A stretch of 64,000 bases of DNA, taken from contig JADJVM010000008.1 of assembly GCA_016710595.1 (NCBI GenBank), forward strand, positions 248,001-312,000, in the 5' to 3' direction. This document shows positions 18,799 to 26,126 of this stretch, one piece after another. The notes below the pieces were generated by a model. The model saw nothing but the letters and a program-made list of their open reading frames with translations. It searched no databases and was not told the DNA's origin. Positions within the stretch are counted from its first letter, which is position 1, and each line of letters opens with the position of its first letter. The position numbers and the translations under genes are program-made. The stretch is from Niastella sp. (lineage in GTDB: Bacteria > Bacteroidota > Bacteroidia > Chitinophagales > Chitinophagaceae).

Positions 18799-19080
18799 TT
18801 ATTGAATTACAATTTGTGTGATTATTTTTTCGCCTAAAGCTTCATTAACCCTTTGTACAATGATGTCTTTTTGATACATCAATTCATTTTTAAGTGGAGC
18901 AACCTGTGAATGGATGTATAATGTACTGCCCACGATCTTTATTTTATCGGTATATTTTGCAATGGTTTTACCCATAATATTTTCCCATATTTCTTCAATT
19001 TGAGCCGCTTGTATGCCGGATTTTAAACGGCTCTTGCTCAAAAATTGTTTTATGGCATCCTGCAAAGAAATTTCACTCAT
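18799..19080 (-). CDS. DUF721 (DciA-related) small protein
   Basis: 93 residues from ATG 19080 (an upstream TTG at 19086 would add two residues). The sequence from ISLQDAIKQFL to the C-terminal beta strand matches the DUF721 family, whose better studied members include DciA, the loader of the replicative helicase DnaB. Linkage to recF, as here, is the classic setting of that family. A consensus -7 element lies 3 nt before the ATG, between recF and this gene, so it may have its own leaderless transcript besides readthrough from recF. A role in replication initiation or repair is inferred from family and context. Confidence 0.82.
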   Translation of the reverse strand: MSEISLQDAIKQFLSKSRLKSGIQAAQIEEIWENIMGKTIAKYTDKIKIVGSTLYIHSQVAPLKNELMYQKDIIVQRVNEALGEKIITQIVIQ

Positions 19081-19083
19081 ACA

Positions 19084-19091
19084 CAAAGTTA
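19084..19091 (-). promoter_or_regulatory. -7 promoter element (TAACTTTG) abutting the DUF721 gene
   Basis: Consensus octamer on the minus strand in the gap after recF, 3 nt before ATG 19080. Confidence 0.45.
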
Positions 19092-19095
19092 AAAT

Positions 19096-20175
19096 TTATA
19101 ATTCTATAATCGTCCCCTCTACTTGTAATAATTCAAAAGCCTGTTGCAGTCTGTCTTTGTGGGTATCGGTTATAAAAACCTGCCCACTTCCTTCACGGCA
19201 TACTTCTTCCAATAAGTTTTGAATCCTTTTGTTATCTAATTTTTCAAATACATCATCTAACAATAAGATCGGGCTAAAGCCTTTGTATTTCTTTATCAAC
19301 TCAAATTCAGCCAGCTTTAAAGCAAACAACAGGCTTTTGCGCTGCCCCTGCGATGCAATAGATTTAAAAGGTTGATCATTTAAAGTAAAACTCAAATCAT
19401 CTTTATGTATGCCTGCAACCGTTCTTTGTAATAACTTATCTTTTTCCCTGTTTTTTTTCAATAGCGATTCCATGCTGCCTTGCTTTAAATCACTTTCATA
19501 ATACGTACTTACTTGTTCGGCAGTTCCACTGATCTTTTCATATAATAAACTTACTAATGGTAAAAGTTCGGCGTTGAAAGTCTTTCGTTTTTCAAATACC
19601 AAATTGCCCGGTATGGTTAATTGATCATCTAATACCTGAAGCAGTAATTCATTTTGCTGGATAGATTGGTTGAAATTTTTTAATAAGCTATTCCTTTGCA
19701 ATAAAACCCTGTTATAATTCATGAGCTGTTGCAAATAATCTGCATCCAATTGGCAGAGTATGGTATCTAAGTATTTTCTACGGTTCCCACTACCGCCGGT
19801 AATAATTTCTATATCATCCGGCGCTACCATTACAGCAGGTAACAGCCCAATATGTTTACTTAATTTATCGTAAGCAATTCCATTTAGCAATAATTCTTTT
19901 TTACCATCCCGGTTAATGCAAATTAATTGATAAGATTGGTTTGACTGTTCAAATAAGGCTTCCAGCCTAAACCCATTTTTTCCAAAGCCGGTATTCAAAC
20001 TATCGGTAGGGGTAAAATAACTTTTTGTAAAGCAACAATAATAAATAGCGTCCAGCAAATTGGTTTTGCCATGCCCGTTCAGGCCACTGATGCCGGTGGC
20101 TTTTTGAGGAAACTCAAAACTGCTTATTTCGTAATTTTTAAAATGAGTGATGGTAAGCTTTTTCAACTGCAGCAT
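19096..20175 (-). CDS. recF: DNA replication and repair protein RecF
   Basis: SMC-like ATPase that loads RecA at gaps with RecO and RecR. From ATG 20175 the protein has 359 residues, the usual size. Walker A is GLNGHGKT (31-38); near the C-terminus are the ABC signature SQGQRKSLLFALKLAE, Walker B ILLLDDVFEKLD, and the closing segment QVFITDTHKDR. A GTG further upstream (20223) would add 16 residues, but a consensus promoter octamer sits at 20183-20190, inside that extension and 7 nt before ATG 20175, which decides the start. DUF721 follows 15 nt downstream. Confidence 0.95.
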   Translation of the reverse strand: MLQLKKLTITHFKNYEISSFEFPQKATGISGLNGHGKTNLLDAIYYCCFTKSYFTPTDSLNTGFGKNGFRLEALFEQSNQSYQLICINRDGKKELLLNGIAYDKLSKHIGLLPAVMVAPDDIEIITGGSGNRRKYLDTILCQLDADYLQQLMNYNRVLLQRNSLLKNFNQSIQQNELLLQVLDDQLTIPGNLVFEKRKTFNAELLPLVSLLYEKISGTAEQVSTYYESDLKQGSMESLLKKNREKDKLLQRTVAGIHKDDLSFTLNDQPFKSIASQGQRKSLLFALKLAEFELIKKYKGFSPILLLDDVFEKLDNKRIQNLLEEVCREGSGQVFITDTHKDRLQQAFELLQVEGTIIEL

Positions 20176-20182
20176 AAGCTTG

Positions 20183-20190
20183 CAAAGGTA
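20183..20190 (-). promoter_or_regulatory. -7 promoter element (TACCTTTG) for recF
   Basis: TAccTTTG on the minus strand, 7 nt before ATG 20175. Start-site placement argues against the longer GTG-initiated reading of recF. Confidence 0.5.
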
Positions 20191-20306
20191 ACATTGCATG
20201 GCTCTTTCCCCATGGGGTTGCACAAAAATTGTTTTACAGTACTAAAATGGGTCTTTATATACTTTTTTTAAGGATAATAACAGTTGAACTTCTCATGCGA
20301 TTTACC

Positions 20307-20314
20307 TATATTTG
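20307..20314 (+). promoter_or_regulatory. -7 promoter element (TATATTTG) for pdhA
   Basis: Perfect TAnnTTTG, 19 nt before the TTG at 20334. It falls inside the longer reading of the frame, so earlier start codons (TTG 20229, ATG 20295) would not be on the transcript. Confidence 0.6.
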
Positions 20315-20333
20315 CACCCTAAAATTTAAGGCC

Positions 20334-21326
20334 TTGGCTACAAAATTTTCAAAAGAAACTTACTTATACTGGTACGAGCTCATGTTACTCTTGCGCAAGT
20401 TTGAAGAGAAAACCGGGCAATTGTATGGTATGCAAAAAATAAGAGGCTTTTGCCACTTATATATTGGCCAGGAAGCGATTGCTGCAGGCTGCATGACGGC
20501 TACCACGCCGGATGATAAATTTATTACTGCTTACCGGGATCATGGATTGGCTATTGCCAAAGGCGTTAGCGCCAAGTCCTGCATGGCAGAATTATATGGA
20601 AAGGCTACAGGATGCAGCAAAGGAAAGGGAGGGAGCATGCACTTCTTTGGTTTAGCAGAAAATTTTTTTGGTGGCCATGGTATCGTAGGGGCACAAATAG
20701 GAACGGGTGCAGGGCTTGCATTTGCTGAACAATACAAAGGCACACAACACGTGGTACTTTGCTTTTTTGGTGATGGCGCCGCCAGGCAAGGGATCTTGCA
20801 CGAAACATTTAATATGGCAATGAACTGGAAATTGCCCGTAATATTTATTTGTGAAAATAATAATTACGCCATGGGTACTTCAGTAGCCCGTACAAGCAAT
20901 GTACCTGATATTTATAAAATAGCTGATGCGTATGATATGCCGGGTGATGTGATTGATGGGATGAGCCCCGAAGAAGTGCATAATGGTATTTTAAGAGCGG
21001 TAAACCGGGCAAGAGAAAAGGGAGGACCTACCTTACTTGAAATTAAAACTTACCGCTATAAGGGCCACAGCATGAGCGATCCGCAAAAATACCGCACTAA
21101 AGAAGAAGTGGAATCTTATAAACAAAAAGATCCCATCGAGCACGTTTTAAGCGTGCTCACAAAAACGTATAAAGTACCAGAATCAGAAATAGAAATCATC
21201 AACGATAGGGTGAAGGCAGAAGTGGAAGAATCTGTAAAATTTGCAGAAGAAAGCCCATGGCCCAATGATGATGAATTGCTGAAAGATATTTACAGGCAAG
21301 AAGATTATCCCTTTATTGTAGATTAA
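20334..21326 (+). CDS. pdhA: Pyruvate dehydrogenase E1 component, alpha subunit (TTG start)
   Basis: With the beta subunit, decarboxylates pyruvate and passes the acetyl group to E2 lipoate, feeding acetyl-CoA. From the TTG at 20334 the protein has 330 residues and starts MATKFSKETYLYWYELM, the usual N-terminus of Bacteroidota PdhA. The TPP/Mg motif runs from GDGAARQG to ENNNYAMGTS, and the phosphorylation-loop-like YRYKGHSMSDP is present. The frame is open further upstream (TTG 20229, ATG 20295), but the -7 element at 20307-20314 rules those starts out. Its partner pdhB lies about 25 kb away on the other strand. A TPR protein gene follows after 62 nt; an A-rich-loop inverted repeat (ATTGCCA/TGGCAAT, 21337-21362) lies between. 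Confidence 0.95.
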   Translation: MATKFSKETYLYWYELMLLLRKFEEKTGQLYGMQKIRGFCHLYIGQEAIAAGCMTATTPDDKFITAYRDHGLAIAKGVSAKSCMAELYGKATGCSKGKGGSMHFFGLAENFFGGHGIVGAQIGTGAGLAFAEQYKGTQHVVLCFFGDGAARQGILHETFNMAMNWKLPVIFICENNNYAMGTSVARTSNVPDIYKIADAYDMPGDVIDGMSPEEVHNGILRAVNRAREKGGPTLLEIKTYRYKGHSMSDPQKYRTKEEVESYKQKDPIEHVLSVLTKTYKVPESEIEIINDRVKAEVEESVKFAEESPWPNDDELLKDIYRQEDYPFIVD

Positions 21327-21388
21327 TTTTTTACCCATTGCCAAAAAAAATAAAATGGCAATATTTCCGAATAAACATTTAAAATAAA

Positions 21389-22120
21389 ATGGCAGCGAAG
21401 CAAACGACAACCGCAACAACACATGAAGCGAATCTAACATTAGATAAAACACTTCATTTTTGGACTAAATATAATAAACTCATCATTTATATTGGCGTTG
21501 CAGTAATAGCAGCACTGGCCGCTTTTTTTGCTTATAACAAGTTTGTAAAAGAACCCAAAGAAGATAAAGCGGCTGAAATGATTTTTCCGGCACAAAGCCT
21601 TTTCGATAAAATGGCAAACTCTGACTTTAGCAAAGATTCTGTAAATATTTTATTAAACGGTGGTACCTTACCCGATGGGTCGGCTGTAACAGGATTGCTC
21701 AAAATTATGAACAACTATTCCGGTACCGAATCAGCGAACCTGGCAACATATATGACAGGCGCCAGCTACCTGCAAATAAAAGAATTTGATAAAGCCATCA
21801 AATATTTAAAAGAATTTAGCAGCCATGGGGCAAAGCAGGTAGAAAGTAAAGCTAACCTGATGCTTGGCCATGCGTATGCAGAAAAAAAGAATTCCGGTGA
21901 AGCTTTAAGTTATTATAAAAAAGCAGCTTCTGTAAATGATAAAGACGAAACAATGGCGCCTACAGCGCTTATGATTGCTGCCAATTATGCCGAAAGCCAA
22001 AACAATACTACAGAAGCGATCAGCCTGTTTAAACAAGTGAAAGATAAATATCCCACTTATCAAAGTGTGGCTAGTGGCGAAATAGATAAACACCTTGCTA
22101 AACTGGGTGTATTAGAATAA
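21389..22120 (+). CDS. Membrane-anchored tetratricopeptide-repeat protein
   Basis: 243 residues: a polar N-terminus, one membrane segment (about 32-50, IIYIGVAVIAALAAFFAY), then an extracytoplasmic helical part with about three TPR units (about 115-235; for example YLQIKEFDKAIKYLKEF and HAYAEKKNSGEALSYYKKA). The layout resembles YfgM-type proteins, which assist secretion or folding at the inner membrane. It lies directly before ribH, 17 nt apart, a neighbourhood I recall from other Bacteroidota; no functional link to riboflavin synthesis is evident. Confidence 0.8.
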   Translation: MAAKQTTTATTHEANLTLDKTLHFWTKYNKLIIYIGVAVIAALAAFFAYNKFVKEPKEDKAAEMIFPAQSLFDKMANSDFSKDSVNILLNGGTLPDGSAVTGLLKIMNNYSGTESANLATYMTGASYLQIKEFDKAIKYLKEFSSHGAKQVESKANLMLGHAYAEKKNSGEALSYYKKAASVNDKDETMAPTALMIAANYAESQNNTTEAISLFKQVKDKYPTYQSVASGEIDKHLAKLGVLE

Positions 22121-22137
22121 GAATTTGAAGACTCAAT

Positions 22138-22635
22138 ATGGCAATAGTCAATAAAAATATATTTGATATAACAGGCATCTCTTTACCGGAAGATGCCTGT
22201 ATTGTAATTGTACGAACCGCATGGAATTCGCAGGTGGTTGATAAACTGGAACAGGGTTGCATAGAAGTTTTGAAAAAGCAAAATGTACAGTATAAAATAT
22301 TAACAGTACCCGGTGCAATTGAAATTCCATTTGCAATACATACTTACTGGGCACATTCTGTAGATGGGTTTGTACAAAAACCATCGGCTTTTATTGCACT
22401 GGGATGTGTTATACTTGGCGACACGCCGCACTTTGAATATGTATGCCGGTCAGTAACTGATGGCATAACCCAATTAAATACCATACTTCCTGTACCTTCC
22501 ATATTTGGTGTGCTTACTGTAAACAACCAGGCACAAGCAGATGAAAGAACAGGAGGCAGGTATGGCCATAAAGGAGAAGAAGCTGCTGCAACTGCAATAC
22601 AGATGATGCAACTCAACGCCTCATTTAAAAATTAA
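22138..22635 (+). CDS. ribH: 6,7-dimethyl-8-ribityllumazine synthase
   Basis: Condenses the 4-carbon sugar phosphate with the ribityl-aminouracil in the next-to-last step of riboflavin synthesis; forms pentamers or 60-mers. 165 residues with all family blocks: the substrate-binding aromatic in AWNSQVV, VPGAIEIPFA, LGCVILGDTPHFEYVC with the general-acid histidine, and FGVLTVNNQAQADERTGG. Other rib genes are not in the window. Confidence 0.95.
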   Translation: MAIVNKNIFDITGISLPEDACIVIVRTAWNSQVVDKLEQGCIEVLKKQNVQYKILTVPGAIEIPFAIHTYWAHSVDGFVQKPSAFIALGCVILGDTPHFEYVCRSVTDGITQLNTILPVPSIFGVLTVNNQAQADERTGGRYGHKGEEAAATAIQMMQLNASFKN

Positions 22636-22652
22636 TTACCCAACTTTGCCTT

Positions 22653-23372
22653 ATGAGGGTACAATTATTTATACCATGTTTTATTGATCAGCTTTACCCG
22701 CAAACAGCTTTTAACATGGTAAAAGTTTTAGAAAAAGCGGCATGTGAAGTAAATTATAATACCAATCAAACCTGCTGTGGCCAACCCGCTTACAATGCCG
22801 GCTTTGCCGGGGATAGCAAAGCGGTGGCACAAAAATTTTTAAAAGATTTTGAAGGTTCCGATTATATTGTAGCACCAAGCGCCAGTTGTGTAGGATTTGT
22901 AAGAAATTATTATCCTGATTTATTTGATAATACCGCTTCGCATAATGAAGTGAAAAATATAGGGAACCGTATTTTTGAGTTTACTGAATTTTTAATTAAA
23001 ATTTTAAAGATTGAAAAATTTGGTGCCTCATTGCCGGTAAAAGCAACGTATCACGACAGTTGTGCAGGATTAAGAGAATGTAAAATTAAAGAAGAACCAC
23101 GTCGTTTACTGAACCAGGTGCAGGGATTGGAACTGGTGGAAATGGAGGACAATGAAACCTGTTGCGGATTTGGCGGTACTTTTGCGGTAAAATTTGATCC
23201 TATTTCCATTGCTATGGCAGAACAAAAAATTGGCCATGCTATGGACACAGGTGCAACACACCTTATATCTACCGATCATAGCTGCCTGATGCATATTGAT
23301 GGTGTTATAAAAAATAAAAAACTATCGCTGGAATGTATGCATATTGCTGATGTGCTTGCCAGTGGATGGTAA
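22653..23372 (+). CDS. LutA/YkgE-family (Fe-S)-binding protein with two CCG domains
   Basis: 239 residues containing two cysteine-rich CCG modules: C9 ... TCCGQPAYNAG (C41, C42) ... C78, and SCAGLREC ... TCCGFGGTF ... HSCLMH. This is the layout of LutA/YkgE, the cysteine-rich subunit of lactate or glycolate oxidation complexes related to heterodisulfide reductase. LutB and LutC partners are not next to it, so the substrate is open; electron transfer in the cytoplasm is the likely role. It is 17 nt after ribH and 29 nt before the EVE gene. Confidence 0.85.
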   Translation: MRVQLFIPCFIDQLYPQTAFNMVKVLEKAACEVNYNTNQTCCGQPAYNAGFAGDSKAVAQKFLKDFEGSDYIVAPSASCVGFVRNYYPDLFDNTASHNEVKNIGNRIFEFTEFLIKILKIEKFGASLPVKATYHDSCAGLRECKIKEEPRRLLNQVQGLELVEMEDNETCCGFGGTFAVKFDPISIAMAEQKIGHAMDTGATHLISTDHSCLMHIDGVIKNKKLSLECMHIADVLASGW

Positions 23373-23401
23373 TTTTTTAATCTTCTAAAAAAATATATAG
23401 T

Positions 23402-23812
23402 ATGGCTTACTGGCTAGTAAAATCAGAACCCGCTGTTTATAGTTGGGACCAATTAGTAAAAGATAAACAAACCATGTGGGATGGGGTACGAAATTATTCT
23501 GGTCGCAATAATTTACAGGCCATGAAAAAAGGCGACCTTGTATTATTTTATCATAGTAATGAAGGTATGGCAATTGTAGGTATTGCTAAAGTAATAAGAA
23601 CAGCCTATCCCGATCCTACCACCGAAAATAAAACCTGGGTAGCTGTTGACATAAAGCCGGTTAAAAAATTAAATACTCCTGTAAAATTAAAACAGGTGAA
23701 AGCAGAACCAAAACTGCATGAGATGGACCTTGTACGGCTGGGAAGGCTTTCGGTGCAAACTGTAAAACCGGAAGAGTGGGATGCTATTATGCAAATAGCC
23801 GGCGAGAAATAA
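23402..23812 (+). CDS. EVE-domain protein
   Basis: 136 residues forming one EVE domain (WLVKSEPAVYSWDQL at the start; WDGVRNYSGRNNLQAMKKGD forming the ligand pocket). EVE domains are PUA-like and bind modified bases in DNA or RNA. The family is common in Bacteroidota and Proteobacteria and is related to human thymocyte nuclear protein 1. No restriction enzyme is nearby, so a defence role is not supported here; RNA- or modified-base binding is the family-based guess. Confidence 0.88.
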   Translation: MAYWLVKSEPAVYSWDQLVKDKQTMWDGVRNYSGRNNLQAMKKGDLVLFYHSNEGMAIVGIAKVIRTAYPDPTTENKTWVAVDIKPVKKLNTPVKLKQVKAEPKLHEMDLVRLGRLSVQTVKPEEWDAIMQIAGEK

Positions 23813-23881
23813 TTTACTGCATTTAAAATTTTATTCAAGGTTTGCCGATCGGTATTTTTTACTACTTAATAAATTACTGCA

Positions 23882-24562
23882 ATGAAACATATCGTGGTGC
23901 TCACCGGTGCAGGTATCAGTGCAGAGAGTGGCCTCAAAACCTTTCGGGATGATGATGGATTGTGGATGGGTTACCGGGTAGAAGATGTTGCCACTTTGGA
24001 GGCATTTTATAAAGACCCTGCCATGGTGCTGGATTTTTATAATATGCGCAGGCGTGATGTTTCTAACGCATTACCCAATGCCGCACATCTTGGGTTGGCA
24101 TTATTAGAAAAAGAATATAAAGTATCTATCATTACACAAAATGTAGATGACCTGCATGAACGGGCAGGTTCCAGCCGGGTATTACACCTGCATGGAGAAA
24201 TTTTTAAAATGCATAGCATCGGTAACCCCGGTACCGTGCTGGAAATAAAAGATGATATAAACCCGGGCGACAAGGGCGATGACGGTACCCAACTACGGCC
24301 ACATATTGTTTGGTTTGGAGAAGCAGTTCCCATGATGGAGCAGGCAATATTACTGCTGGCACAATGTGATTATTTTGTTATTGTGGGTACTTCATTACAA
24401 GTATATCCTGCAGCCTCCCTTTTATCCTTTATTGAACCTGGCACCCCTGTTTTTATCATTGATAAAAAGATACCTGATATTACACATGATCGTTCATTTA
24501 CCATTATTGAAAAAGTAGCCACAGAAGGGGTTGCCGACTTATTAGCTATTTTAAAAAAGTAG
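23882..24562 (+). CDS. cobB: NAD-dependent protein deacylase (sirtuin), zinc cysteines absent
   Basis: 226 residues with the Sir2 core: GAGIS (9-13), FRDDDGLW, TQNVDDLHERAG (85-96), catalytic H104 in HLHGE, GTSLQVYPA (169-177). Y53 and R56 in DFYNMR match the Tyr/Arg pair that binds succinyl or malonyl groups in SIRT5/CobB (class III), so desuccinylase or demalonylase activity is likely besides deacetylation. The segment where the four zinc cysteines normally lie (about 106-140) has no cysteine at all; C162 is the only one in the protein. I believe several Bacteroidota sirtuins share this loss. It faces the saccharopine dehydrogenase gene with 8 bp between stops. Confidence 0.92.
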   Translation: MKHIVVLTGAGISAESGLKTFRDDDGLWMGYRVEDVATLEAFYKDPAMVLDFYNMRRRDVSNALPNAAHLGLALLEKEYKVSIITQNVDDLHERAGSSRVLHLHGEIFKMHSIGNPGTVLEIKDDINPGDKGDDGTQLRPHIVWFGEAVPMMEQAILLLAQCDYFVIVGTSLQVYPAASLLSFIEPGTPVFIIDKKIPDITHDRSFTIIEKVATEGVADLLAILKK

Positions 24563-24570
24563 GTAGGATA

Positions 24571-25845
24571 TTACTGAACTGTTTCTGTAAAATTAATCCC
24601 TTCCGTTTCCAATTCTTTTAAAACGGGTTCGTAAATTTCTTTTATGATGGGTATGTGCAAACCCGTTGCATTTAATTTTCCTTTTAAAATTAATGTAGCA
24701 GCAATACCCAATGGTAACCCCACTGTTTGTGCCATGGCTGTGTGCATTGCATCTTTGCCGTTTACAATAAGGCTGCTTTGTAAATGATGATTTGCCTGGT
24801 TTAATTCATATTCAAATTCATGAAGCATTACAATCATATCCTTATCTAATGGTTGCATGGCCAGGCGAGTTTCTAAAAGGTATTGCAGGATATCTGCCGA
24901 AGTTTTTGAAGTGACAGGTACATTGGATGTTTCAAAAAAACCCAGGAACTGAAACATGCTTTTATTTTCTTCGGTGATAAAGGGTAGGATAGGAGCGGAC
25001 CATTTTGCAAAACTGAGATTCTTTGAATCCATTGTGTTGGTTTCATCAGTTAAATTGGCCTGTACTATTTTATTCCATTCATATATAAATGCAGGATACC
25101 GTAATGTAGTACGGATAAAAGTATCAGCCTCCTGCAATCCATAAACAGGAATATACGCCAATGAATCACGGTTAGGATAAAAGGCAAGCATCCCCAGGCC
25201 CGGAACCATTACCTTGTTTGATTGATTGAATATTTGTTTATAAGTGATTTTTTTAAATTCCTTTTCTTCTTTAAACTCTGCACCGGCATGGCCTGCCATC
25301 ACTACATTTCGTGGGTTCCAGCTTATTTTATAATGCCAGGGGTTATCATCACTCTCCGGAGAAACCAATCCGCCACAATGGCTTTTAAAACTCTTTATAA
25401 TGCCGCCTTTTGATTTAATTTCATCAATAATTTTCATGGCGCTCATGTGGTCAATACCCGGGTCAAGCCCCATTTCACAGAGAAATAAAATGCCATTTTC
25501 TTTGAGTTGCGGAGCTAATTTTTTTATTTGTTCATCAACATAAGAAGCGGTGAGTAAATGTTTATTAAACAGAACACAATCGTTTGCGATAAGGAAATGC
25601 AATGCAGGAGGCATCATCGAGATTACCACATCTGCTTGTTGAATATATTGTTGACGAAGTTTTTCATCCGTAATATCCAGGCCCAGCGCAACGGATTTTG
25701 GGTGTTGTTTCGTTTTTTCTTCTACTCTTTCTTTTACGGCATCGGCAATTAAAATGAGCCAGTCTTCTTTTTCTGACTGGCGCAATAAAAACTCAATTAA
25801 AACAGTGGCTGATTTTCCGGCTCCAAATAATAAAATCGTTTTCAA
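24571..25845 (-). CDS. Saccharopine dehydrogenase-family protein (TTG start)
   Basis: 424 residues with an N-terminal Rossmann domain (GAGKSA, 8-13; ADVVISMMPPALH) and the C-terminal catalytic fold with EMGLDPGIDHMSAM. These match fungal-type saccharopine reductase (Lys9) and related bacterial proteins that act in lysine or carboxynorspermidine metabolism; the exact substrate is not settled by sequence. The start is a TTG at 25845: an in-frame TAG lies two codons upstream and no ATG is available before the Rossmann strand. No lysine-pathway gene is adjacent. Confidence 0.85.
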   Translation of the reverse strand: MKTILLFGAGKSATVLIEFLLRQSEKEDWLILIADAVKERVEEKTKQHPKSVALGLDITDEKLRQQYIQQADVVISMMPPALHFLIANDCVLFNKHLLTASYVDEQIKKLAPQLKENGILFLCEMGLDPGIDHMSAMKIIDEIKSKGGIIKSFKSHCGGLVSPESDDNPWHYKISWNPRNVVMAGHAGAEFKEEKEFKKITYKQIFNQSNKVMVPGLGMLAFYPNRDSLAYIPVYGLQEADTFIRTTLRYPAFIYEWNKIVQANLTDETNTMDSKNLSFAKWSAPILPFITEENKSMFQFLGFFETSNVPVTSKTSADILQYLLETRLAMQPLDKDMIVMLHEFEYELNQANHHLQSSLIVNGKDAMHTAMAQTVGLPLGIAATLILKGKLNATGLHIPIIKEIYEPVLKELETEGINFTETVQ

Positions 25846-26103
25846 AAGCTAGTATTTTTTTGCAAGTTAGGGGATATGCCCCGATGTTAAAAAATTATAG
25901 CGGCCACTATCCCTTTTTTTAACTCATGAGAATGCTTAGAAGATAGATGAGTAGCGTGTTTTAGCACAAGAGTGCGACGCCTATGCCGTTGCTGGGAGAT
26001 ACTAAAGCCAGGTACAAAATACTTCTCCACATTTACTTTATAATTGTGTACAAATACACGAAAATCGGGTGGATTTCAGATAGGAAAAAAGCTAAATTTT
26101 CGG

Positions 26104-26111
26104 TATATTTG
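26104..26111 (+). promoter_or_regulatory. -7 promoter element (TATATTTG) for gyrA
   Basis: Perfect octamer 15 nt before ATG 26127. It lies inside the open frame that extends back to 25983, so the longer reading is not translated. Confidence 0.6.
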
Positions 26112-26126
26112 CGATCTACTTTTTAT

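Noticed and set aside
21337..21362. Inverted repeat ATTGCCA/TGGCAAT after pdhA as a terminator
   Set aside because: It has a 12-nt A-rich loop, only 7 bp of stem and no T-run after it, so it is weak; readthrough to the TPR gene is likely.
23402..25845. EVE, sirtuin and saccharopine dehydrogenase as a new functional cluster
   Set aside because: They include a convergent gene, have their own spacing and share no regulatory site; the grouping looks accidental.
25983..26126. 48-residue N-terminal extension of gyrA (MPLLGDTKAR...)
   Set aside because: The consensus promoter at 26104-26111 lies inside it, and MENNDLQPEE from ATG 26127 is a normal GyrA start.
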